34,453 nt of DNA, taken from Methyloversatilis sp. (GTDB taxonomy: Bacteria; Pseudomonadota; Gammaproteobacteria; Burkholderiales; Rhodocyclaceae). Both the position numbers and the translations under genes were made by a program. The stretch spans positions 1 to 34,453 of the forward strand of contig NZ_JAUYRO010000059.1 of NCBI RefSeq assembly GCF_030696805.1, given 5' to 3'. Below, one piece after another: positions 16,715 to 24,308 of the stretch. How positions within the stretch are numbered: position 1 is the stretch's first letter; each line of letters starts with the position of its first letter. A model generated the notes under the pieces. It was not told where the DNA came from, did not search any database, and saw nothing but the letters and a program-made list of their open reading frames with translations.

Positions 16715-17128
16715 TCATTCGCCTCGAATTCTAGCGCGCAGGCGATCGATTTCGCGGCGCTGTGTCTTGGTCGGCCGGCCGTGCAGGCCGATCGAAGGTT
16801 CGGGCTGCAGCCGGCGCTGTTCGCGCGCCGTCTCGCGCGCAGCCATGCTTTCGGCCGTTTCTTCGTACAACGTGCGTGCGACTTCGGCCGGACCGCGCTT
16901 GCCCGAAAGAGCGCGCACGATCACCGTGTAGCGCAGCTCGCCGGTCTGGATGTCCAGCCGGTCACCGATGCGCACTTCGCGTGATGGTTTGGCGCGCGCC
17001 TCGTTGAGCTGGATGCGGCCGGCGTCGATCGCGTCGGCCGCCAGCGTGCGTGTCTTGAAAAAGCGCGCCGCCCACAGCCACTTGTCCAGCCGCAGTCGCT
17101 CGCGTGAGTCGTCGACGGGAGCGCTCAT
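16715..17128 (-). CDS. hslR: S4-domain RNA-binding protein, Hsp15 family
   Basis: This 137-residue basic protein has an S4 RNA-binding domain at about residues 11-70 (RLRLDKWLWAARFFKTRTLA, then AGRIQLNEARAKPSREVRIGD). A charged, arginine-rich tail follows, with GRPTKTQRREIDRLR. E. coli Hsp15 binds 50S subunits carrying a stalled nascent chain and helps recycle them. Length and motifs fit. It starts 4 nt after the lysA stop and so belongs to the lptM-lysA-hslR transcript. No regulatory sequence is visible at this junction. Confidence 0.9.
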   Translation of the reverse strand: MSAPVDDSRERLRLDKWLWAARFFKTRTLAADAIDAGRIQLNEARAKPSREVRIGDRLDIQTGELRYTVIVRALSGKRGPAEVARTLYEETAESMAARETAREQRRLQPEPSIGLHGRPTKTQRREIDRLRARIRGE

Positions 17129-17132
17129 CGCA

Positions 17133-18374
17133 TCATGGCAGCAGGCGCTCGCCCGCGTACAGGTCTTCGATGCGCTCGCGGGCCCGGATCAGGTGGCACA
17201 CGTCGCCATCCACCATGACTTCGGCTGCGCGGGCGCGTGTGTTGTAGTTCGAGCTCATGGTCATGCCGTAGGCGCCGGCGGAAAAGATCGCCACCAGATC
17301 CTCCGGTTCGACGGCCAGTTTGCGCGAGCGGCCGAGGAAGTCGCCGCTTTCGCACACCGGCCCGACCACGTCGTAGGTGTCAGGCGTGCCGCGCGGACGC
17401 ACTTCGGCGATGCGGTGGAAAGCGTCGTACAGCGCCGGGCGGGCGAGGTCATTCATCGCGGCGTCGATGATGGCGAAGTTGCGGTCCTCACCGCGTTTCA
17501 GGTATTCGACCTTTGACAGCAGCACGCCCGCATTGCCGACCAGCGAGCGGCCGGGTTCGAGCAGCAGCCTTTCCTTGCGGTCCGCGATCACGGAGAGCAG
17601 GGGGGCGAGATAGTCGCGCGTAGCCGGTACCGTCTCGTCGTCGTAGCGGATGCCGAGGCCGCCGCCCAGATCGAGATGACGCAGCTCGATGCCGTCGCGG
17701 TTCAGTGCTTCGGCCAGTGCGACCACCTTGGCCGCTGCCTCGGCGACCGGCGCCGGATCGAGCAGCTGCGAACCGATGTGACACGCGATGCCGCGGATGT
17801 CCAGCTGCGGCATTTTCGCCGCGGCCAGATAGAGCGCATGCGCATCGTTGATCGGTACGCCGAACTTGTTGCACTTCAGGCCGGTGGAGATATACGGATG
17901 TGTTTTCGGATCGACGTCCGGATTGACGCGCAGCGCGATCGGCGCGCGCTTGCTGAGATCGCCGGCGACTTCGGCGAGGCGGTGGAGCTCGGGTTCCGAT
18001 TCGACGTTGAAACAGTAGATGCCGTGTTCGAGCGCTGCACGCATTTCGTCGCGCGTCTTGCCGACACCGGAAAAGACGACTCTGGCCGGATCGCCGCCTG
18101 CGGCGATGACCCGTGCCAGTTCGCCGCCGGAAACGATGTCGAAGCCGGTGCCGAGCCGTGCGAACAGATTCAGGATGGCAAGGTTCGAATTCGACTTCAC
18201 CGCGTAGCACAACATGGTGTCACGCCCGGTCAGCGCCTCGGCGTAGGCCGCATGGGCGTCGGTCAGCGCTGCGCGCGAATAGACGAAGGTCGGTGTGCCG
18301 AACTCGGCGGCAATCCGTTCGAGCGGAATACCTTCGGCAAACAGGCTGCCGCCGCGGGTTTCGAAGTGCTTCAT
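17133..18374 (-). CDS. lysA: Diaminopimelate decarboxylase
   Basis: This 413-residue PLP enzyme decarboxylates meso-diaminopimelate to L-lysine, the last step of lysine synthesis. The PLP lysine is K60 in CYAVKSNSN. Other marks are HIGSQLLD, the glycine loop HLDLGGGLGI, EPGRSLVGNAG, the active-site cysteine segment CESGDFLGRSR and GAYGMTMSSNYNTR near the C-terminus. The start ATG overlaps the lptM stop as ATGA. The order cyaY / lptM-lysA is conserved widely in proteobacteria and supports the assignment. Confidence 0.96.
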   Translation of the reverse strand: MKHFETRGGSLFAEGIPLERIAAEFGTPTFVYSRAALTDAHAAYAEALTGRDTMLCYAVKSNSNLAILNLFARLGTGFDIVSGGELARVIAAGGDPARVVFSGVGKTRDEMRAALEHGIYCFNVESEPELHRLAEVAGDLSKRAPIALRVNPDVDPKTHPYISTGLKCNKFGVPINDAHALYLAAAKMPQLDIRGIACHIGSQLLDPAPVAEAAAKVVALAEALNRDGIELRHLDLGGGLGIRYDDETVPATRDYLAPLLSVIADRKERLLLEPGRSLVGNAGVLLSKVEYLKRGEDRNFAIIDAAMNDLARPALYDAFHRIAEVRPRGTPDTYDVVGPVCESGDFLGRSRKLAVEPEDLVAIFSAGAYGMTMSSNYNTRARAAEVMVDGDVCHLIRARERIEDLYAGERLLP

Positions 18375-18568
18375 AGTGCGGGCGCCTTGCTATCATCCTT
18401 GGACGGTGCTGCCGGAGCCGGAGCCGGAGTGGTCTTTGGCTTTGCAGGGACTGCGGTTGCCGGTGGCCGCATCGTGTCCTTCGGTGGCAGCGTCAGGGGT
18501 CCCTTGGTGCCGCAACCTGCGAGTATCAGGGTCAGTGCGGCAATGCGCACGAGTGTGCTGGAAAACAT
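18371..18568 (-). CDS. lptM: Small lipoprotein LptM (YifL-like)
   Basis: This 65-residue lipoprotein precursor has a short signal peptide and a lipobox LAGC with the lipidated cysteine at residue 19, followed by GTKGPLTLP. This CG.KGPL.LP pattern is the hallmark of LptM (YifL). The rest is a Pro/Ala/Lys-rich low-complexity tail. In E. coli LptM assists oxidative maturation of the LPS translocon LptD/LptE at the outer membrane. The ATG at 18568 is set by the signal peptide; a longer upstream reading frame would run into cyaY antisense. It is coupled to lysA and diverges from cyaY with only 15 nt between the two start codons. Confidence 0.9.
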   Translation of the reverse strand: MFSSTLVRIAALTLILAGCGTKGPLTLPPKDTMRPPATAVPAKPKTTPAPAPAAPSKDDSKAPAL

Positions 18569-18583
18569 GTCGGGTAGCCGGAA

Positions 18584-18904
18584 ATGAACGAGAACGAATT
18601 TAACAAATTGGCCGATGCGACGCTGGCCGCGATCGAGCAGGCTGTCGAACGCAGCGGCGCCGACATCGACTATGAACTGCAGGCCGGTGGTGTGCTTGAG
18701 CTCGAATTCGCCAACGGCTCGAAAATGGTGATCAACCGACATGGCGTCGCCCAGGAAATCTGGGTGGCGGCGCGCTCCGGCGGCTTCCATTTCCGGCCGG
18801 AAGACGGTCGCTGGATCGGTACGCGCGATGGCGCTGAGTTGATGCAGGCACTGGAAGCCCTGGTCAGCCAGCAGGCCGGCGAGTCGGTGCGCCTGCTGCC
18901 CTGA
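18584..18904 (+). CDS. cyaY: Frataxin-like iron-sulfur assembly protein CyaY
   Basis: This 106-residue frataxin homologue modulates cysteine desulfurase activity and iron delivery during Fe-S cluster assembly. The N-terminal helix (MNENEFNKLADATLAAIEQ), the beta-sheet segments LELEFANGSKMVINRH and EIWVAARSGGFHF, and a final helix (DGAELMQALEALV) match the family, including the conserved tryptophan near residue 60 and the usual length. It is divergent from lptM. Its last 41 nt (18864-18904) overlap the 3' end of the convergent PBP1A gene on the other strand. Confidence 0.95.
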   Translation: MNENEFNKLADATLAAIEQAVERSGADIDYELQAGGVLELEFANGSKMVINRHGVAQEIWVAARSGGFHFRPEDGRWIGTRDGAELMQALEALVSQQAGESVRLLP

Positions 18905-21323
18905 AATCCGCTGTGCCGCCGAGCCCGACAGATCCCGGGACGATGTGACCGGAGGGCGACGGGCCCGACGGCGGCAAAGGTGCCGGTGGTGCATCCGGCA
19001 CGATTTCTCCTTCAGACGCCGGTCCTTCGGGTTCGTCGGGGATCGACTCCGGCGCGGGCGGCAGGTGTTCCTCGTACATCAGATCAGTTCGCGGATTGCC
19101 CCGCGCGTCCTCGCCGGCGTTGATGCTGATCAGACCATCGGGCAGTGAGAGGCGCTCCTCCGGAACGTCCTTCAGTGCGTGGCGCATGTAGTCCACCCAC
19201 ATCGGCAGCGCGGCAGAACCACCTGTTTCGCCACGCCCGAGCGAGCGCGGCGTGTCGAATCCGAGCCATGTAACAGTCACATGTGACGGCTGATAACCGC
19301 AGAACCACGCGTCGAGATATTCGTTGGTGGTGCCCGTCTTGCCGGCAAGATCGCTGCGCTTGAGCTGCAATGCGCGCGTTGCGGTGCCACGGCGCACCAC
19401 GTCCTGCATCAGGCTGTCCATCAGGTAGGCATTGCGCGCGTCGATCACGCGCTGTGATTCTTCACGTGGCGCGGTCGGTGTGAAACGCGCAAGCACCTTG
19501 CCGCTTCCGTCCTGTATTTCGCGCACCACGTAAGGCTCGACCCGGAAGCCGCCATTGGCGAATACCGCGTAGCCGGACGCCATCTGCCATGGCGTCACCG
19601 ATCCGGCTCCGAGCGCCATCGTCAGATAGGGCGGATGACGCGCGGCGTTGAAACCGAAACGGGTGATGTAGTCCTGCGCGTAACGCGGCCCGATCGAGCG
19701 CAACACGCGGATCGACACCATGTTTTTCGACTTGGCGAGCGCGGTTCGCAGCGAGATCGGCCCGTCGTACTTGCCGTCGTAGTTCTTCGGCTGCCAGCTC
19801 TGGCTGCCGGTTTCTCCCGCCGACACGACGAGCGGCGTGTCGTCCTCGACTGTCGAAGGCGAGTAGCCCTTCTCGAGTGCTGCTGAATAGATGAAGGGCT
19901 TGAAGCTCGACCCCGGCTGACGCCAGCCCTGGGTCACGTGGTTGAATTTGTTGCGGTTGAAGTCGAAGCCGCCGACCAGCGCACGCACGGCGCCATCGGC
20001 GCTGTCGATCGACACCAGCGCCGCCTCGACCTCCGGCATCTGGCCGATCACCCAGCCCAGTTTGGCATCCGGCATCACGCGCACCAGGGCGCCGCGACGC
20101 AGCCGTCGAGCCGGCGGGGCCTTGTCGTCGAGCATGGCGCGGGCAAATCGGATGGCGTCGGCGCCGAGCTTGAGCACCTCGCCGCCGCGCTTGTACACCT
20201 TGAGTCCGGTCGGACTGGCCTCAAGCACGATGGCCGCATGCAGACCGGCGGCGTCCGGGACGTCCTGCAGCAGGTCATCAAGCATTTCATCGTCGTCGGC
20301 GACGATGTCCTTCAGGTCGATGAAGGCCTCTGCGCCGCGATAGCCGTGCCGGCGGTCGTAATCGAACACGCCCTTGCGTACCGCCTCGATCGCCGCCGCC
20401 TGATCCGCGCGCCGTATCGTCGTGACGACGCGCAGCCCTAGTCCGTAGGCGTTCTCGCCGAATTTTTCCACTGCAATCTGGCGCGCCATTTCAGCCACGA
20501 AATCGGCGCGCTGTTCGGACTGGGCGCCGTCGCGGCGCACCGGCAGTTGCTGCTCCACCGCTGCCGTCCGCGTTGCATCGTCGATATATCCGAGGTCGTT
20601 CATGCGGCGCAGGACGTACGCCTGACGCAGCGCGGCGCGCTTCGGATTGACGACCGGATTGTATTTCGACGGTGCCTTCGGCAGCCCGGCCAGCATTGCC
20701 GATTCCGCCACGCTAAGGTCTGCGAGGTTTTTGCCGAAATAGGCTCTGGACGCGGCAGCGAAGCCATACGCCCGCTGCCCGAGATAGATCTGATTGATAT
20801 AGAGCTCGAGTATCTGGTCTTTTGTAAGGCTGTTTTCGATTTTGAATGCGAGCAGGGCTTCATAGACTTTGCGGCGCAGGGTGCGCTCGCTGGACAGGAA
20901 GAAATTGCGCGCCACCTGCATCGTGATGGTGCTTGCACCTTGACTCCGTCCGCTGCTGGTCATGTTGGACAGGGCTGCGCGCGCGATACCCAAGTAGTCG
21001 ATGCCGTAGTGCTGATAGAAGCGCTCGTCTTCCGCGGCGATGATGGCCTGCTTGAGCGAATCGGGAACCTGGGCGATCGGAACGACCGATCGACGCTCTT
21101 CTCCGAATTCACCGATCAGATGTCCGTCTGCGCTATAGACGCGCAGCGGAATCTTGGGTCGGTAGTCGGTAAGGATGTCGAGTGACGGCAGTTGCGGGTA
21201 AGCAAGCAGAACGACGATCAACGCAAGCGCGGCGCCGATGATCAGCGAACCGGCAAGAGCAGCGAACGGGTAGATGAACCAGCGAAGGACGGGGGGCAAG
21301 AGGACGGATTTCCGGACGGGCAA
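18864..21323 (-). CDS. mrcA: Penicillin-binding protein 1A (bifunctional peptidoglycan synthase)
   Basis: PBP1A polymerises and crosslinks peptidoglycan in the periplasm. One N-terminal membrane anchor (YPFAALAGSLIIGAALALIV) precedes the glycosyltransferase domain, with catalytic Glu in AAEDERFYQHYG, GASTITMQVARN and a KDQILELYIN segment. An OB-like insert follows. The transpeptidase domain holds SSFK as SxxK, SKN as SxN, and KTGT. The C-terminus is a Pro/Gly-rich tail. The start is uncertain. The frame opens at an ATG at 21413, but the first 30 residues do not resemble the family, and a TATAAT lies at 21338-21333. TTG codons at 21326, 21323 and 21299 are nearer the family start. I give 21323. 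It is divergent from pilM, the classical ponA/pilM arrangement, and overlaps cyaY at the 3' end. Confidence 0.93.
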   Translation of the reverse strand: MPVRKSVLLPPVLRWFIYPFAALAGSLIIGAALALIVVLLAYPQLPSLDILTDYRPKIPLRVYSADGHLIGEFGEERRSVVPIAQVPDSLKQAIIAAEDERFYQHYGIDYLGIARAALSNMTSSGRSQGASTITMQVARNFFLSSERTLRRKVYEALLAFKIENSLTKDQILELYINQIYLGQRAYGFAAASRAYFGKNLADLSVAESAMLAGLPKAPSKYNPVVNPKRAALRQAYVLRRMNDLGYIDDATRTAAVEQQLPVRRDGAQSEQRADFVAEMARQIAVEKFGENAYGLGLRVVTTIRRADQAAAIEAVRKGVFDYDRRHGYRGAEAFIDLKDIVADDDEMLDDLLQDVPDAAGLHAAIVLEASPTGLKVYKRGGEVLKLGADAIRFARAMLDDKAPPARRLRRGALVRVMPDAKLGWVIGQMPEVEAALVSIDSADGAVRALVGGFDFNRNKFNHVTQGWRQPGSSFKPFIYSAALEKGYSPSTVEDDTPLVVSAGETGSQSWQPKNYDGKYDGPISLRTALAKSKNMVSIRVLRSIGPRYAQDYITRFGFNAARHPPYLTMALGAGSVTPWQMASGYAVFANGGFRVEPYVVREIQDGSGKVLARFTPTAPREESQRVIDARNAYLMDSLMQDVVRRGTATRALQLKRSDLAGKTGTTNEYLDAWFCGYQPSHVTVTWLGFDTPRSLGRGETGGSAALPMWVDYMRHALKDVPEERLSLPDGLISINAGEDARGNPRTDLMYEEHLPPAPESIPDEPEGPASEGEIVPDAPPAPLPPSGPSPSGHIVPGSVGLGGTADFRAAGAPTRRPAG

Positions 21324-21332
21324 CAAGCGCGA

Positions 21333-21338
21333 ATTATA
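21333..21338 (-). promoter_or_regulatory. Possible -10 element for mrcA
   Basis: TATAAT occurs on the minus strand at 21338-21333, just upstream of the TTG start candidates. No good -35 hexamer is found at 16-18 nt spacing. If used, the mRNA would have almost no leader before the TTG at 21326/21323, which argues for the TTG at 21299 or against this promoter. Confidence 0.25.
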
Positions 21339-21384
21339 GCTGGCGGACCCGAAGAACCCCTGCCTCGCGCCTACCCAAAATTTG

Positions 21385-21413
21385 TTTACTTGTCGATACC
21401 TTGCTGCTAGCAT
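21385..21413 (+). promoter_or_regulatory. Candidate sigma-70 promoter for pilMNOPQ
   Basis: TTTACT (21385-21390) is followed after 17 nt by TAGCAT (21408-21413), about 55 nt before the pilM start. The segment 21376-21467 is clearly more AT-rich than its surroundings, as expected for a promoter region. The boxes are only moderate matches. Confidence 0.35.
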
Positions 21414-21467
21414 CTTAATGTAAATTGTGAGTATTGGGTCTAATTCACTGTCTTAAAAGGAAAAAGC

Positions 21468-22547
21468 TTGGCCTTCGACCTGTCGATTTTTAACCCGGGA
21501 GCGCGCCCTTTACTGGGGTTGGACGTGTCGTCCTCGGCGGTCAAGCTGGTCGAGCTGTCGCGGACAGCGAAAGGCGAGCACCGCATCGAGCGCTATGCCA
21601 CCGAAAACCTGCCGCGCGATTCGGTGGTGGATGGCAACATCGCCAAGCTCGACGAGGTGGCCGACGCGGTCCGGCGAGCATGGAAGCGCATGGGCACGTC
21701 GACGCGCAATGTCGCGCTGGCACTGCCCGCCGCGGCCGTCATCACCAAGAAGATCATCGTTCCAGCCAACCAGCGCGAGCAGGAACTCGAAGTGCTGGTC
21801 GAGTCGGAAGCCAATCAGTACATCCCTTTCCAGCTCGACGAAGTGAATCTCGACTTTCAGGTGGTCGGCCCGGCACCGGGCAGCCCGGATGAAGTCGAGG
21901 TGCTGATCGCCGCGTCGCGCAAGGAAAAGGTGGAAGACCGCGTAGCCATCGCCGAAGCCGCCGGACTGCGTGCGGTGGTCGTCGATGTCGAGTCCTACGC
22001 AGCACAGGCGGCGTTCGAACTGGTCGAGAAGCAGTTGCCCGACGGCGGCAAGGACACCAACATCGTGCTGGTCGATGTCGGTGCCAACGTGATGAACGTG
22101 ATCATCCTGCGCAACGATCAGCCGGTCTATTCCCGCGAACAGGCATTCGGCGGCTACCAGCTGACGCAGGACATCATGCGCAACTACGGCATGAGCCCCG
22201 AAGAAGCCGAAGCGGCGAAGCGCACCAATACGCTGCCGGAAAACTTCGAAAACGACCTGCTGCGCCCCTTCATGGATAACCTCGCGCTTGAGGTGTCGCG
22301 CGCGCTGCAGTTCTTCTTCACCTCGACCCAGTACAACAGTGTTGACCACATCGTGCTCGCTGGCGGCTGTGCCGTCATTCCGGGACTCGATGAAGTGGTG
22401 GCCAACCGCACGCAGGTGGAAACCCGCATTGCCAATCCGTTTGTCGACATGCAGCTGTCTTCTGCGGTCACCGCAAAGCGCCTGAGTCAGGATGCGCCGT
22501 CGCTGCTGGTTGCCTGCGGCCTCGCATTGAGGAGGTTCGACGCATGA
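21468..22547 (+). CDS. pilM: Type IV pilus inner-membrane assembly ATPase-like protein PilM
   Basis: This 359-residue cytoplasmic actin-like protein binds the N-terminal tail of PilN and links the pilus alignment complex to the motor. Actin-fold motifs are visible: phosphate loop 1 (LLGLDVSSSAVKLVEL, 15-30), phosphate loop 2 (NIVLVDVGANVMNV) and the adenosine motif (VLAGGCAVIPGLDE). It starts with TTG at 21468, supported by AAGGA at 21456-21460 and by the family N-terminus (AFDLSIFNP). Its end overlaps pilN as ATGA. It is the first gene of pilMNOPQ and divergent from mrcA. Confidence 0.96.
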   Translation: MAFDLSIFNPGARPLLGLDVSSSAVKLVELSRTAKGEHRIERYATENLPRDSVVDGNIAKLDEVADAVRRAWKRMGTSTRNVALALPAAAVITKKIIVPANQREQELEVLVESEANQYIPFQLDEVNLDFQVVGPAPGSPDEVEVLIAASRKEKVEDRVAIAEAAGLRAVVVDVESYAAQAAFELVEKQLPDGGKDTNIVLVDVGANVMNVIILRNDQPVYSREQAFGGYQLTQDIMRNYGMSPEEAEAAKRTNTLPENFENDLLRPFMDNLALEVSRALQFFFTSTQYNSVDHIVLAGGCAVIPGLDEVVANRTQVETRIANPFVDMQLSSAVTAKRLSQDAPSLLVACGLALRRFDA

Positions 22548-23119
22548 TACGGATCAACCTGCTTCCTCATCGCGAGGAAAAGCGCAAGGCAAGACGCCAG
22601 CAGTTCGTCGCGTTTTCCGGTGCGACATTGCTGTTCGGCGGACTCATCGTGGGTCTGGTGAATGGCGTGATCAACGGTTATGTATCGGCGCAGGACGAGA
22701 AGAACGCCTTCCTGAAGACAGAAATCGCGGTGCTTGACAAGTCGATCGACGAAATCAAGCGCCTGCGCGAGCAGACCGACGCGTTGATCCAGCGCAAGCA
22801 GGTCATCGAGTCCTTGCAGGGCAACCGGTCCGAAGCGGTGGGCCTGTTCAACGAACTCGCCAAGAACGTGCCGGAAGGTGTGTACATCCGGAAGGTGTCG
22901 CAGCAAGGCGGAAAGATCAACCTGATCGGTTATGCGCAATCGAACGCCCGCGTCTCCAGCCTGATGCGCAACCTCGAATCGTCGCCCCTGCTGGAGCGGC
23001 CGACGCTGGTGGAAATCAAGGGATCGAACATCGACAAGCGTCGCATGAACGAATTCAACCTCGATCTGTACATCACGCGGGCCGCGGACGAAACCGTCGC
23101 CAAAGGCAGGAAGACATGA
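22544..23119 (+). CDS. pilN: Type IV pilus assembly protein PilN
   Basis: This 191-residue inner-membrane protein begins with the PilM-binding tail MIRINLLPHR, whose INLLP motif is diagnostic. One transmembrane helix spans about residues 21-46. A coiled-coil stretch follows (about 48-90), then a periplasmic ferredoxin-like domain (GVYIRKVSQQGGKINLIGYA). It pairs with PilO to form the inner-membrane alignment subcomplex. Both ends overlap neighbours by 4 nt (pilM and pilO), so translation is coupled. Confidence 0.96.
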   Translation: MIRINLLPHREEKRKARRQQFVAFSGATLLFGGLIVGLVNGVINGYVSAQDEKNAFLKTEIAVLDKSIDEIKRLREQTDALIQRKQVIESLQGNRSEAVGLFNELAKNVPEGVYIRKVSQQGGKINLIGYAQSNARVSSLMRNLESSPLLERPTLVEIKGSNIDKRRMNEFNLDLYITRAADETVAKGRKT

Positions 23120-23784
23120 AGGACATCCAGCTTCCGAAGTTCGATTTCACGCGCATCGGGGATGATTTCAAGAACCTCGATCCGAAGGATGTCGGTAACT
23201 GGGCGATCCTGCCGAAACTGGCAGTGCTCCTCGGCCTGCTGATCGCGGCAGTTGCTGCCGGCTGGTGGTTTCTGTGGGAACCGCTGATGGTGGAGCTCGA
23301 ACAGAAGCGCGCCGAAGAGGAATCGCTCAAGGAACAGTGGCTGCAGAAGAAGGGTGAAGCGGTCAATCTCGAACAGTATCAGCAGCAACTCAGCGATATC
23401 GACAGGTCTTTCGGGGCACTGTTGAAGCAGCTGCCGAACAAGGCGGAAATGGAATCGCTGCTGGTGGACATCAGTCAGGCCGGCCTGAGCCGGGGCCTGC
23501 AGTTCGAGATCTGGCGTCCGGGCAGCGAAGCAGTCAAGGATTTCTACGCCGAGCTTCCGATCACGCTGCGGGTGACCGGCGGTTACCACGATCTCGGCAG
23601 TTTTGCGGGTGATGTTGCCAAGCTTTCGCGCATCGTGACGATCGGGTCGATCGGCATCGAATCAGGCAAGGACGGATTGCTGAAGATGGATGCGGTGGCG
23701 ACCACGTACCGCTACCTCGACGAGGAAGAACTGGCACGCGTGAAACGCGAAAAGGCAGAGCGCGAGAAGGGGAACAAGCAGTGA
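23116..23784 (+). CDS. pilO: Type IV pilus assembly protein PilO
   Basis: This 222-residue inner-membrane protein has a cytoplasmic tail of about 30 residues, a transmembrane helix at about 31-54, a glutamine/glutamate-rich coiled coil (about 58-110) and a periplasmic domain with LLKQLPNKAEMESLLVDISQAGL and VTGGYHDLGSFAGDVA, both typical of PilO. It forms heterodimers with PilN and contacts PilP. It overlaps pilN and pilP by 4 nt on each side. The C-terminal tail is rich in Lys, Arg and Glu. Confidence 0.96.
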   Translation: MKDIQLPKFDFTRIGDDFKNLDPKDVGNWAILPKLAVLLGLLIAAVAAGWWFLWEPLMVELEQKRAEEESLKEQWLQKKGEAVNLEQYQQQLSDIDRSFGALLKQLPNKAEMESLLVDISQAGLSRGLQFEIWRPGSEAVKDFYAELPITLRVTGGYHDLGSFAGDVAKLSRIVTIGSIGIESGKDGLLKMDAVATTYRYLDEEELARVKREKAEREKGNKQ

Positions 23785-24308
23785 AGCGCGCATTGACTCT
23801 CGCCGTGCTGTGCAGTGGTCTGGTGGCCTGCGGTTCGGAGGACCATCAGGACGTGCGCGCATGGATGGAACAGAGCACCCAGGGGCTGAAGGGGCAGGTC
23901 AAGCCACTGCCCGAAATCAAGCCTTCGATCATCGTGGCCTACGAAACCGAGTCACTGATCGATCCGTTCAGCCAGGCCAAGATCGAGCCGGAGCGCAAAA
24001 AGGGCGGCGGTGGTGGCGGTGTGGGCCCGGATCTCGATCGCCGCAAGGAGCCGCTCGAACAATACCCGCTCGATTCGCTGGCCATGGTCGGCGTGCTGCA
24101 GCAGGGCAAGATCGCGTATGCGCTGATCAAGGCGGACACGACATTGCACCGGGTCAGGTCAGGAAATTACATGGGTCAGAATTTCGGTGTCATCACGGCC
24201 ATTGCGGATGACGGCATCACCCTCAAGGAAATCGTTCAGGACGCGGACGGCGAATGGGTCGAACGTACCAGTACGCTCCAGTTGCTGGAGCAGGAGACAA
24301 ACAAATGA
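23781..24308 (+). CDS. pilP: Type IV pilus lipoprotein PilP
   Basis: This 175-residue inner-membrane lipoprotein has a short signal peptide and lipobox LVAC with lipidated C17. An extended linker includes six consecutive glycines at 75-80. The C-terminal beta-sandwich (PLDSLAMVGVLQQGKIAYALIK, as SLAMVGVL and AYALIKAD, then VRSGNYMGQNFGVI) is the HR domain that binds the PilQ secretin. It starts with GTG at 23781, overlapping the pilO stop. It bridges PilN/PilO in the inner membrane with the outer-membrane secretin. The stop overlaps the pilQ start. Confidence 0.93.
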   Translation: MKRALTLAVLCSGLVACGSEDHQDVRAWMEQSTQGLKGQVKPLPEIKPSIIVAYETESLIDPFSQAKIEPERKKGGGGGGVGPDLDRRKEPLEQYPLDSLAMVGVLQQGKIAYALIKADTTLHRVRSGNYMGQNFGVITAIADDGITLKEIVQDADGEWVERTSTLQLLEQETNK

